The notes under the pieces: model-generated
What the model was told of the DNA's origin: nothing
The model's input: only the letters and a program-made list of their open reading frames with translations
The model's database searches: none
In this document: positions 22,064-34,447 of the stretch, piece by piece
Layout: each line of letters begins with the position of its first letter
How positions within the stretch are numbered: position 1 is the stretch's first letter
Assembly: GCF_000003815.2 (NCBI RefSeq)
Contig: NC_049979.1
Span: forward strand, 8,102,217 to 8,166,216
Direction: 5' to 3'
DNA from: Branchiostoma floridae
Taxonomy: Eukaryota; Chordata; Leptocardii; Amphioxiformes; Branchiostomatidae
DNA: 64,000 bases
Translations under genes and position numbers: made by a program

Positions 22064-25000
22064 ATGAGCATGTTTGCAGACCGCGAAGCCGTAGCGAACA
22101 ACATCGTGGCGGCGTTCGACGCGTTCACGCCGGAGGAACAGAATGTGGTGCTGCGGCAGATCCTGCTGAAATGCCAGGTAAGGACCGTGCCTTTCTTGGG
22201 AATGTTTACAATAAGGCAACATCAATGTATCAATGCAATGTATACAATATACTCGATAAGTAATATGGATTTACAATTGTACATATCACAACCCACTACT
22301 ACTGTGAGAGAGCATCACCCATTTCTGTGCGGGACGGATCAAGGACATAAAATAAAAATCATATAATGTAGATGATACACTGTAGTTCTTGAAATTTTTG
22401 CAGTGATTTTATGTTTTTTTTTTTAAACTTAAAACTGGTTTGTCCATTACTGTACAGCATGTGACTTCAGCAGTAGCCCTGCTTAAAACCTCTGCAAAAA
22501 CTCAATTTTCCCTAGTGCAAAATTATATTCCTGCAAACTTACAGGCATTTACCATTATGTCCTTGACTGCAGCAAATGATAGGATAACTTGAGATCTACA
22601 CGTCAAATTTTGCAGCTTCTTGTACTAAGTTGTAGATCTTGCATTCTTGCATCACGCACTTGACGTGTCAAGCAGTATGAACCCTAAATAGTAATGTTAC
22701 TGTGAAAGATCCATCACTCCTCCTTATAGAGTTACCCACATGTGAGTTTTGCTATAGCCCCTTCAGCTGAGATTTGTGTATGCGGAGCTGAAAACCCTCC
22801 TGGCTGTGGACTTTGTGGCCCACCTGCCCCGCGAGCTGACAGAGAGGATCTTCTCCTACCTGGATGGAGTGGAGATGTCCCGCGCTGCCTGTGTCAGCAG
22901 ACTGTGGAGGGAAAAGACTAACAATGAGGGATTATGGTAACTTTTTCAAACTGTTTGTTGCGTCTCAGTGTTCCATCATTTCTAACACAAAAGTTATCTT
23001 AAATGTTGTGGTCTTGTTATTGCTATTATAAAAATGAAAAGGACCATGTGTACCACAAATTATTAATGTCAAGCTTGAACATATTGTGAACTTTGAAGAT
23101 CATGATGATTAACACTTATTACTCTGTCTTATCTCTTTTGCACTGCAGCAGGGTAACAGATTTCTAGTTTTGTAGACATAGATGGAGAGAGCATAATGCA
23201 ATTTATTAGTTTTTGCTGGGTACAGCCAACTCAAAACAAAATGCAGGCAATTAGAATAAATACCATGGCGGTTTACTTATTGCCTTCTGATATTCCTTCT
23301 TGCTGTAGGCAAAGGCTGTGTAAATTAAAGAGGTGGGAACATTTTGGGTTTAACGAGGACCTATCCCGTGAGGAGTCCTGCAGCAGCCCCACATCCACCT
23401 CCCGTACCTCCCCGCGCTTCACGCCTGTCAACAGTGACGTCATCTCCCTGTCACCGCTGTGTCACTGGAAGGATGTGTACATCAGGGCTCATCACCTCAA
23501 CAAGAACTGGGCGACAGGGAAGTACACGGTCATGCCTGCACTCAGGGGCCACGAGGGCAGGGTCAACTGTATGGACTGTGATGGTCAGTAGCATTCAAAG
23601 ACTCCTCAAGTTTCATTTTGCTGTGCTTTGTACTGCACTTATTTTCACAAGGCAGGTGTAGAAAAAAATTCCACTGATGAATAAGAATATACAAAATCTA
23701 TACATACTAATATAGTTCTAAAGCCTCTAGCTCACAACTGGTGGTACAAAATGTAGGTCCATGTTAATATTTGTTTCATAGCTTATAACAAGCATCATTT
23801 CCATTGCAGGCAAATTACTTGTGAGTGGAGGGGGAGACAATAGTGTTCGACTGTGGGACCTTGCAACAGGGAAGTGTATTAACCAGCTGGAGGGACACAC
23901 AGACTCTGTCACTGGCATAGAACTCAGGGTAAGTATGACTACTAGTAACCCTCATGATATTGCAGGGCTCGAAATATCCACTTGCCCACTTAAAAATGCA
24001 ACCACATTTTGCTTTGCGCAACTTAATTTTTAACCCAGGTTGCACACCGCGCAACCTGAAATTTTGCAGTTGGATTTTATTGGAACACTCCTTTTTCCCA
24101 CCTACATGCATAAGCTTTTGTATTAATCTTTTTATAACATAATACATATTACATAGTTACATATAACTGGAAGATAATGGATAGGTAGCTGATTTGAAGA
24201 AAGTAACAATTTGAAAGTGGGGCAACCTGAAATGTTGATGGCGCAACCTGGCTTTTGACTCAAGTTGCCACTTGGACAACCTGGCTGAAAAAAGTATTTC
24301 GGGCCCTGTATTGTTACAGATTGTGTCAGTATTGGAAAAATAAGTCAAGTCATCTGATATATACCAGGTACAAGTGCAAATATGCAACTAAGAATGTTTG
24401 GCCTGTGGCTTGGTATCAAATATACCTACATAATTTGATGAGTAGATACTAGAGTTAACTATTATACATGTCTGTGAATAGTTTCATAGGTTGATAAATC
24501 ACAGGTTGGATGGGTTTGGTTTCATTTCTTTGTTAACCAACTATCATATAGGCTACATATGCCCAAATTAGAAATGTCATATCTGTCACTATAAATGTAG
24601 CCTGAGCACCATCCTCCATAGTAAAGTAGTGAGCCAGCGGTCACTATGGAGGATGGTACTCAGGCTACTATAAACGTTCTTTAAAAAGCACTGTATCAAA
24701 ACAAAAAACGGTGAAGCTAGCATTTGTTATTTTCCGCAGAACAACATTGTAGTGACCAGCTGTGCAGACAGCGTGATCAGGGTATTTGAGGCTTCCAGTG
24801 GTCGGTGTCTGAAAGTCATGCAGGGTCACACATCAGGGGTGGAGCACCTCTGCTTTGATGGGGCAAATCTTGTTAGTGCATCAAATGACAGGTACGTATC
24901 AACTGGTAAAAGGCTTTACATGTATATATGGATGTTGTAATTTTCATCCTTAAATCACAGATCTTCATACAACCTTTAACAGGTACAGCATGTATGGAAA

Positions 25001-28000
25001 CCTTTAGCACACTGAAGTAGCTATTTGGCTACCAGTTTTTTATTGGATACTGGGAAAACGGAAGAGATCACTTTATGATATTGGAAAAAATCACGGAAAT
25101 ATTTTTGTGAACAATGCTGTTTTTTCATATTGACAGGAAACATGTAACTTGTGCAAGTGTATAGACTATTTGAAATAGGCTAGAATTAGTTTATGACTTC
25201 CATAATTGAGGTTGTCCTGTGTCCCCAGGACGGTGAGAGTCTGGTCATTGTCATCAGGGAAGTGCATCCACAACCTAACAGGGCACACAGATGATATTCA
25301 GGTAAGAACTTTTTATTGGTATTCAGTTCTAGAAAGCCTTTATCTACTGTACATCATGATGGGGATCATGTGAAGCACACAATGTGTGAAGTAATCGATG
25401 CCTGTTGGCTTTGTTGCAAGATTTGTATCTATTCCTATATATGTATTTCATGGTGAAGACAGTTGATTTTACTAGTAGATAACCTGATTGTGATTTGGAT
25501 TAGGATGCTAGGAATGTGTTCTGGTGGTCTCCAATTTATAAATCCTAAATTGATCTGAATTGACAGGAACTGAAGTTAAAAAGTTCTGTCTGTTAAGGGA
25601 ATATCTTACAGTCCCAGAATCCAATGAAGATTCTGTGAGTAGAGATCCCAATCAGAGTTTCTTTGAACAGTTTCGTTGGCCCCGATCAGGATCTCTACCA
25701 GCAGAAATCCACTTATGCCAGACTGCAGCCTCTACTCACACTCACTCGCCCACTGTACCAGGACATTGATATGTAGAAAAGATCTTGAGTTGATTATTTC
25801 TCATGTGGCTTGTCCCTGCAGCTCCTTTGTATGCATGGAGACCTTGCTGTCAGCTCGTCCTGGGACCAGACCCTGCGGCTGTGGGACATCAGAAGGGGGC
25901 TGTGCTTACAGATACTTGTGGGACATGCAGAAGGTACATGAAAATTTACTTTATGTAGGGATCCTTAAAACTTAGTGTGACATGATTATTTAATTTAGTA
26001 TTATCTTAGCATAAGGTCTTCAACACACAATATAGTATATCCAAATGTTGTGCTTTTGTGATGAAAAGGTACATTGACTTAACAAATATTTGTGGTTAAT
26101 TTTTTTTCTTGAAGAAAGCTAACTTGACATAAAGCTATCATTGATGTTCATCAGTGCAAGATTGTAACATGTACACCATTACTGTACAGTGAATCAGATC
26201 CCAGATAGATATATCGTTAGTGGTATTGGTACGTGAGCTAATGACTATGTGCCTCTCCTTCTCTCGTCCAGTTGTGTACTGTTGCCAGTTTGATGAGAGG
26301 AGAATAGTGAGTGGTGGAGCGGACTCCTTTGTTAAGATTTGGAACCCCCAGACAGGGGAGTGCACCAAGACTCTGAGTGGACACACAGGAGAGGTGGTAG
26401 GTACACAGTTTGAGCCACTAAGGCAAGTTTAATACTAGTAGTTCTGTGGTAGTATGTTCCTGGCTGCCAAACAAAATAAATACATGTAGTTTGAGTTGTT
26501 CAACCAATAAATTATAGAGTGAATGCATTTGTCCATTTTTGTTTTTCAGTACTATGTTTTGGAGGTAACGCTAGTTCACCTTTATCCGTTGGGTAACCTA
26601 TATCCGTTGTTTTCACAAGCTGGGTATTTAGGGCTATCATGCTGACAAAATGTGAGTTCAAACTGCTATATTTTGACAATATTGCAATTTAAAATCACCG
26701 TCTGTTGACTTGATATCCCTAAATGTGTTGTTTTGAAAAACAACAGATATAGGTTACCCCACGGATAAAGGTGAACTAGCGTTACACATGGCTATGGAAT
26801 CAACCTGTTGATCCTCTTCTAATATTGAAGTTTACCACTGAACTCCTAAGAGTTGTGGCATGGATATTTCTGACAAATTGCTTGTTCTCTTTGCAGTACT
26901 GTTTGAAGTATAATGAGGATGTCATTGCATCAGGGGCAGCTGACAGCATTGTCAGGTTGTGGAGCTTTGCAGGTAAATGCTTGTAATGAACAAGTAATGT
27001 TTTGCAGAAAAAAATCAGTGCAATAACACAGACCTATTGGCCTATTGTGTGCCTGATGATATAGACATTTGATTTGATTTCAATTCAAAAGATACCAACA
27101 AGTTGGTTGTTGGTATCTGGTTATTACTAGGGTGCAAAACCAGACACAAAAAGCTTTAAAGAGGAGCATATTTAATCATAATGAAAAACGTGTAATAATG
27201 TGGATGACCTCAGCACAACAGGCTAGTATCGCAGTAAGCTAGTAAGAGTATTTTCCATGTACTGCTATTATGTCTAACTCCTATATCCGCATACGCAGGT
27301 CATTTATTTATACATTATTCCAAATGCGAGACCAGATCACTCATATGTGACTGTATGTAGCCTTCTTGTACTGTTGTTTACTAGTTGTTGCCATACATTG
27401 TACCTTGTATGATTGTCGAGCAAGATAGTTCATTCATTCATCCATAGTGAGTAAACTTCTGTGCTGATTGACCCTGTAGGGGAGTGCCTACATGAGCTGA
27501 GGGAACACATCGGAGTGGTGCGCTGTCTCCTGCAGGAAGGGGACAGGCTCATCTCTGGGGGGGACCAGAAGAAAGTCGTCATCTGGAACACAAAGGTGAG
27601 AATGTCACTTTGTACACACGAACAGAGGTCTTGGAAACAGTTGAACGGACGGTTTAAGCAACCCCGCTGCTTGGCCATCTGGATCCAATTCCTTGGATCT
27701 GTGGGCCTGAGTTTGATCCCAGGTTCAGCTTGGCTCAAAAATGTTGTAAGGGATTGCTTTCCTACCTAGCCTGACGACTCTAAGTAAGAGTTCTCTATGA
27801 TATACATGATATACATCTACTAACTTGTGAGGTGCAATTGTCGTCAGCAGTGACACCTGGCAGAGAGGTCATGAATAGCAGCTGTGTCTGCCCAGCTGAC
27901 CAGCAAGGTTGGACAAGTTTTCTAAAATTCATGAAAACATTCACTTACCCAAAATTTAACTGACTTTTTTCTCTGCATTTTCACTTTCAGCAATTGAATT

Positions 28001-30042
28001 CTTTTTTATTATTGTCTCTATTTTTTTCTGTGTCGACCAATGGTTGATGCCATGACTCTGAAAAGTAACAAGCATATCAAAATGTCATTCATTGAAAAAT
28101 CTTGCCCAATTGGGGAAATGGGGTAGAACACAAGCTTGCCCAATGGGCTCAATGGGCAATTTCACCTGCCCGGGACAATAGAGCTAGAGGACATGTCCAA
28201 CCCTGGACCAGCAGAGATGCCCCCAGTACTAGTGCTCAACCACTAGCATGGGTTGTATGAATGTAAATCTACTTGGAAGTTGGAGGAAGGTTGTTGCCGA
28301 CATTGACATGCATTTCTAATGAAACCAAATGGAGAAACCCCTCCCCCTGTGATATATAAGTGCAGTGACAAACTTTGCACAGTTCTTAGGTCAGATTTGC
28401 TACGCTTATTCACATGTGTGCGGCAAACCTAAAAGCATTACACAAAACAGGGAAAAGTTGCTGTTGTGATGGGAACTGACAGGTCAAGGTCCAGAATGAT
28501 TTATTTTGTCCTTTGGCTCAAAAGATTGATGATTCTTGGGAGGAGAGAAGTCGCCATATCAATTACAACTCTCAAGGTCACATTGGTTGCTAATCTTACA
28601 TTGGTTTAAATGTGAGCCACATGGAGACTAAGCCTGATTAACAGTTGTTGAAATTCCATGGGACAAACACCCTTATCTTATTTGTCAGGAGTCAATTTGC
28701 CATGAAATGGCTTCCCATGAAGTTTATTTACAGTCCCACAGGTGTGAGCAATTTCCTTGTTATCTACTTGACCTTTGTTGAAGGTCAGACTTGACAGGCT
28801 GTGAATTATCACAAGGTTTGGCTACATTCCTGCATCTGCATCATGATGTGGGCCAATAGTAATACCATACAGGTGTCCAACATTCAAGGCCAAAGTATGT
28901 AATGTTACCATTAGTTATGATTTTTCTACAGTTATGACGTTCCTACTTGAGAGCTACTAGAAGTGAGGTATCGGAGATGGGACTTATATTAGTCTAGGAC
29001 CTGTCCCTTTGGTCATGGAAGGCTGGTTAGAGTTGATTTCAGGGCTGTATGGCTTAGGAGCCTGAGTCATGTCGCTGAAGTTACACTGTACTTGGGCTTC
29101 TAGGGTATGTCTCTGTGAGATGAACATTGCTGTAAGTCCTGATATCAGTAAAATCAGAGCCTCGAGCCATTATCCTGCTAGTCAAGGCCATTGCTCTGTC
29201 TTGTGCCTTTTTTAGACATAGCTGCCAAAAAAGCAATTACTCGAGCAACTGGATATGATTTTGGAAACAGGCATTGACCATTTCCAAAAATCATATCCAG
29301 TTGCTTGAGTAACTACTTTTTGGCATATCTTATTACCTGGATGTCTAACCTTTGTGGCTGGTTAACATAGTCCTTCTTAATCTTTAAAATTAAATCCTTC
29401 AAGTAAGCTTTGAGTTTCAAGAAGTTGTAGGCGTCCAGAAGGAATGAATATCAACTTTTAGCAGGTATCAAAAGATTGAGTATTCTGAATAATACATTTA
29501 GAACAAATCTAGAATTTCACATAACATCTTCCTTTACCAGCACCAGGGCTGTCTTCAGGACGAAAAAAAAAATATTACCCCATCTGTCCCCAAAATCTGA
29601 ACTTCTTTATATGTAACTAAAAAAATGCATTTTCTTGAGCTTTGTATGGCATGTTATACAAGGAAAATCATGGCTCCCAAACAATGAGTGGGATGAAAAA
29701 CAATTTTAAGCTGGAGATAGTCCTGATCAGTACATTGTATTATGTAAGGCACAAAATAAGCTTGAAGAGATATCATACTGTACCTGCACAATGTGGTTCA
29801 GATTTGATTGGTAATCATTCTTGATTGTCCGTATGCCCCATAGGAGACATTTTAATTGTCTGAACATGCTGCATGTGGAATGTGTCTGACTTTGTTCTTT
29901 TGCCGTCCCACAGGAAGGCAAGCTGCTGAATGTGGTACACAGGAACCCGACATTGCTGCACTTGATGTGGGCTAACGAGACCAAGTTGGTGCTGGCCTCC
30001 CCAGAATCCCCCGGCACTGTCTCCATTCTTAGTTACTGGTAA
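22064..30042 (+). CDS. F-box/WD40 repeat protein (FBXW7/Cdc4-like)
   Basis: Predicted substrate receptor of an SCF (SKP1-CUL1-F-box) ubiquitin ligase. Eleven exons give 489 aa: 22064-22177, 22758-22936, 23309-23583, 23810-23928, 24740-24891, 25229-25301, 25822-25933, 26272-26396, 26897-26972, 27480-27595, 29914-30042; all junctions are in phase. Residues about 18-55 resemble the dimerisation segment that precedes the F-box in FBXW2, FBXW7 and beta-TrCP. The F-box is at about 57-98 (VAHLPRELTERIFSYLD...VSRLWREK). After a Ser/Thr-rich linker come about eight WD40 blades, from LLVSGGGDNSVRLWDL to DRLISGGDQKKVVIWN plus a degenerate last blade ending SPGTVSILSYW. Eight blades is the FBXW7/Cdc4 count, yet the linker (CHWKDVYIRAHHL) also resembles FBXW2. 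I cannot name the orthologue. Confidence 0.92.
23963..24308. mobile_element. Element with CAGGGC(T/C)CGAAATA terminal repeats
   Basis: It begins CAGGGCTCGAAATA, ends with the inverse TATTTCGGGCCCTG, and is flanked by TATTG on both sides (23958-23962 and 24309-24313). The interior is rich in GCAACCTG motifs. It sits in an intron of the F-box gene. Confidence 0.75.
24598..24669. mobile_element. Hairpin MITE, family C (copy 1)
   Basis: GTAGCCTGAG(C/T)ACCATCCTCC and its inverse close a near-perfect 72-base palindrome. It is flanked by TATAAA-like sequence on both sides and related to the copy at 36080. Confidence 0.75.
26565..26785. mobile_element. 221-bp element with ~48-bp terminal inverted repeats
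   Basis: The left arm starts GTAACGCTAGTTCACCTTTA and the right arm ends with its inverse. The arms match over about 48 bases with a few differences. It lies in the F-box gene intron before exon 9. Confidence 0.85.
29224..29324. mobile_element. MITE-like palindrome, family A (copy 2)
   Basis: The most complete copy. Its arms are GCCAAAAAAGCAATTACTCG and ...GAGTAACTACTTTTTGGC, with GGATATGATTTTGG and its inverse inside. It lies in the last intron of the F-box gene. Confidence 0.8.
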
Positions 30043-31936
30043 CCTGCACCTGACACCACATACTTCACACAGGGTTCAAACCCATCTCAGAAAACGTCTT
30101 GCATACACAGCAAAAGTGGAACTTTCCCATAGCTCCCTAGCATCCTGGATAGTTTCTGGGATGGCTTAAACATGCAGTGGCTGCCAGAAAACTGTGACAT
30201 TTCGCAGTCTCTCAGTCTGCGGGGCTCGTGGGACGCAAGCCCAAGTGCTGGGAAAGACTTGGAATTGGCAAGGAATTTTAACTATGTGCAGGAATTTGAA
30301 CCCTGTGACAGGCACACAGCCCCCAAAGCAGGTGGCCCTGGCAGTATTATACTTCATTAGGTCCTCAGCACTACACACCTGCTAGTCATCCTTTCCCCTT
30401 TCCTCAGGTTGATGTACCTAGCATACTTTCTTCTTTAACAATGAGGTGCACCTAGCAAAGATAGTGTTTCTGGACTTCATGCACCTTGAAACATTGGCAG
30501 TGCTATTGAGTTATTACAAATGTATGTAGCATTGCACTGTGTATCTATTATAGACACAGCTGTAAATACATATCATGAAATGTAAAAGGAGAAAAAAATG
30601 GTCTTTCTGTAAAATAGACTGTAAAGTTTGTTCCAGTAAATGCCAGAGCTCATGTACAAACTACCCTAGTTGTCAGGAAAATAGCACTTTTGGTACCAGA
30701 TAGTGAAAAGCCAGTGGTTTAGTTGAGGAAAAGTTCCCAGTATTCCCCACTTTGTTGCATTCTCTTGTGCCATTTCTGACAGGTTGTCACATAATGGAAA
30801 TAAGTCCCAGAAATAGCCCAGTAGAGCTGGTAAGACTTGGGTGTAGTATCAGTCTAAAATTGTTGAATAGCCAGGAAACATAAACTGCCTTGTACAGAAC
30901 AACTACCCGGTACTACAGAGCCAAGTACATGTAGTAGATAGTGTAGTGATTGAGACTTTTAAACAAAACCATTTTGTGAGGAAGATAAGTAATGTTTGAT
31001 GTCAAAGTGTGGTTAAGATTTGCAGAAATGATATTAAACAAAAATGGTTCTGCTAGTTTTAATATATATATTGAATATGTACGGTATGCTTTTCTTGCAT
31101 TTTAACAGACTGTTTGTACCAAAGAACATAGAATTTATCATCTACAAGTGCAGTAGCTCAGCTTTGCTGGTATCCTCTTTCTGTTTCCATTCAAAGAACT
31201 AGGTTCTTTTGAAGGTACAAGTTTTTGAACTTTTGAAGGTACAAGTTTTTTCTGAAGTTGAATATGGCAGTGCTATTGTTATTCCAGGTATGTGAGCACC
31301 TGAGGTCAGCGTCTACTTAAACTTATATATGTTCACTCCTAGTAGCCAATGATACTGAGTACTATGGGGGTAGTAGTTTGTTTCTCACAGACAAGGGATT
31401 GCACATACTTTACAGAAGTAATTTCAATACAGGACGATTAGGACTGGACAACATCTACCCACTCGAAATGGTGCAGATCCTTTGCCTCAGAAAATGGACA
31501 TTTGTGTTGTTAGTCTATCAGCTAGTGAGTGCATCTTCTTGATGGAAGCTACATGTGTGTCCCCATAATACCTCTAATCCATTGTGAGGGTAGGCATTAT
31601 CCCACCTGTAGTGGTATAAGAAAGGACCACACTCAATAAGAACTCCAATGCCCAAGCTGCTGGAATGACTGGAACAGATCTCATTGACCAGTAAAGAAAT
31701 GCTGGGCAGTTGTAGAAATGGTGATTAGGAACGACCACAAACAATGTAGGGCTTACCCTCTGACCATAAACAAGGAATCTTAAGGGCTGAACCACCAGCA
31801 GCTGCACACAGCTGTAGCAGGGTTTGTAGAGAAGCTGCTCCTCATCCCCAGGGTGTCACTGTGGGCTGCTGAAATTCCTAAGGCCTAAAAGACTATTCAG
31901 GACCTGCCAGCATTAACTCCGGGTTAGCCTGTTCTG

Positions 31937-32086
31937 TACTCTCCAAGCAGAGTTTCGCTCCGGCTGTAGGAGTTTTTATCGGGCTCTCTATTTTGCCAAA
32001 CTGGACATAAAGAAAACAGCAGGAAATAGAAAGCCCAAGAAAAACACGTCAAAAGCAGCTGGAGTCAAACCTCTGCTTGGAGAGTA
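31937..32086. mobile_element. hAT-like MITE, family B (copy 1)
   Basis: 150 bp. The termini are TACTCTCCAAGCAGAG and its inverse, with an exact 8-bp target duplication CTGTTCTG at 31929-31936 and 32087-32094. The inner arms carry a TTTTTATCGGGCT block and its imperfect inverse. Confidence 0.9.
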
Positions 32087-33504
32087 CTGTTCTGCACTTG
32101 TCAATTCCAAAGGGAAATGTCCAGACTTATTTATGTGCAGGGAAAGCCCACATGAAGGAAAACAAATGTTCTTTTTAAAATTCAAATGTCTATTTGAAAA
32201 TTAGGAAACTGTAGTAGAATGTTTTATGTACATACTGTTGTTTTGTAGAATTATGTAAGAAAATGGTATGCCCTTATAAATCAATACATCTCTGAATACC
32301 ACCAGCAACCTCCTAGAAGCAGATGGATACGGTGTAGAAGTTATGCTGGCATTATCAAACTTATAAACATTTCGTGGAGATAATAAATCTCCTGAGCAAA
32401 ATCTGACCCCTTTTAGGTATGTGTTTAAGTCCCTGCCAGAATTTCAATATAATTTGATGTACACCACATGTACAGGCTGCATAGTCTTGAAAGTATGAAT
32501 GTTGGTATGGTATGTGTATGATGGACTCGTGACTACAGATGAAGTACATGTATCCTTGGTATACCCACAAAGCAGTCAAATATTGACGGTGTGCTAGACT
32601 TTTGGACACATGCTTGTCTATTGTCTATTTGAGTCTATTGTTAAAGTGTTACACAGATATGATTCATTGGTTTCTCCGATTTCAAGTCATATTACATATA
32701 GATTGTCACCTTGATTATAACTTATTGTACAACTAACCTTATCAGTGTACTAGAAAGGATCAGAACATGTTCATACAAGAAAGTCAATGCTGGCAAGTCA
32801 GAAGGCAGTGGTTTCTTTGTGCTTGTCTCCTCATTTTCTTGAAGATAACTGTCAACTAGGTTACCATACTGACTAGCTGGCATTGGAATTGCATTTGAAC
32901 ATACGACACCTTTTGGCTTCCTGGTTATCATATAAAGTGGTGTGAGTTAATCTAATGACTACAATGTACATCCTCATTGTTGTAGACAGATTTGATAGGA
33001 TGGAATGTCTGAATGATACTTGAAATTGGTTCTGAAATTTAGACTTATGTAGGCTGAGTCTGCATATTGCCAAAATGTTCTGTATCTATATCTGTATCTA
33101 TATAGCCGGTATAACCGCCGTTCGGCATAACACACCATGTTGTGATTTTAGTTTGTTTTCTTGTTTATATTCGGTGCTGTATATGTGTATGTTGTGAAAC
33201 ATGTCGTGCGCTCTGACTGTTTAAAAACCGTTTCATGTATCTACAGTGTAGATGCTTGCCGTGAGATATTGTTTCCCCTAGGCTGACAGCTGAAATATCT
33301 GATGAAATGTAATCAAGGAGGTTTACCTCATTGGTGTAATGATACATCGAATGGTGTTCTGCATTCAAATGTCATTGCAGCAGAAGTGTCCCATGTATGC
33401 TCATGCTGAATTTACAGTACAAAAGACGTTTTGTATTGTATATTATTTAAAATTGCTTTCGAATGCTGACAGCTATGTTTATTTGCCTGTCTGGTTGTTT
33501 TGAG

Positions 33505-33697
33505 TACTCTCCAAGCAGAGGTTAGGCTCCAGCTGTTTTTTTAGTCGTTTTTATCGGGCTTTCTATTTTGTCATTTTTCTTGAAGCCAAAAGTTAGGTTT
33601 TGATACAGCAAGATAAAATACAAAATAGAAAGCCCGATAAAAACAACTAAAAAAACGTTAAAAAAACAGCCAGAGCCTAACCTCTGCTTGGAGAGTA
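33505..33697. mobile_element. hAT-like MITE, family B (copy 2)
   Basis: 193 bp with the same termini as copy 1. An exact 8-bp target duplication GTTTTGAG lies at 33497-33504 and 33698-33705. Both ends contain GTTTTTATCGGGCT-type blocks in inverse orientation. Confidence 0.92.
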
Positions 33698-34093
33698 GTT
33701 TTGAGTGCTTGACAGATATTGTGTACAATGCATAGAGACCAGGATATTCAGCTGTGTGTGTAAATCTTTCCATGCTGAATTGTGTTGAAGAATGTATGAT
33801 GATGTGATTTAAATGGTGCTGGAGTCTGTAAATGCCAACTCTCTGCAATTCATTGCATTTAATGATCAAACTTGTTATAGAAAAAAAAGGAGTAAAGTAT
33901 ATGATGAAAAATATATCCTAATGTGCTGTGTATGCATCATTTATCCCAGTTTTCCTAAGCACCCTCCATCTTTTTCTGTTTCTGAGTGATAGAAGAGACA
34001 TCTCCCAAAATTCCCTTCCTAATGCATCTTTTGTCGTCCATTCCTATCCTATCCCCCCAAGATTTTCTGATTCGTCCCTTTTGTATTTTATTA

Positions 34094-34447
34094 TTTCTCC
34101 TGTGACCTGTTTACACTGGGCAGGTGGATAGATCCTGTTTGACAGATGTCAATCATCAACACTGATTGTAACAAATGTTGTTCCCTGGTGTCCTGATATA
34201 AACTTTGGTGGGTGGTATGGATTCTAGTCTTCCAAGTAAGCCTGTTCGATTCAACTATTCGTTTCTGGTTCTCTCTGAGCTTGGACAACCGTTCTTCACG
34301 AACGGAAGCCATTTCCTGAAGGACTCTGTAACTGGAAGACTGAAGTAAAACTAAAGACCATCCAAAGGCCTGGCATTCCCAGACAGCGGGTGTGTTGTAG
34401 GTCAGTTTGACAGAAAAACACGCACCCCGTCGATTCTGTAGCAACAT
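34094..34447 (-). CDS. Unassigned small open frame
   Basis: A 118-codon frame. The most plausible start is an internal ATG (MASVREERLSKLRENQ) with an A at -3 and G at +4, giving about 73 aa. The first part is highly charged and could be helical. I recognise no family and no partner exon; it may be an orphan exon or chance. Confidence 0.2.

Larger units (their letters stand above)
30043..34093. other. F-box gene 3' UTR and AT-rich spacer
   Basis: The first part is presumably 3' UTR. Candidate signals are ATTAAA near 31033 and AATAAA at 32382, neither decisive. It contains two hAT-like MITEs and a 24-base tandem duplication near 31205-31252. No coding exon was recognised. Confidence 0.55.

Noticed and set aside
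26550-26564. 15-base in-frame microexon (YYVLE) before the TIR element in the F-box gene
   Set aside because: It has AG and GT edges and keeps phase, but would break the WD40 spacing at GHTGEV/YCLKYNED.
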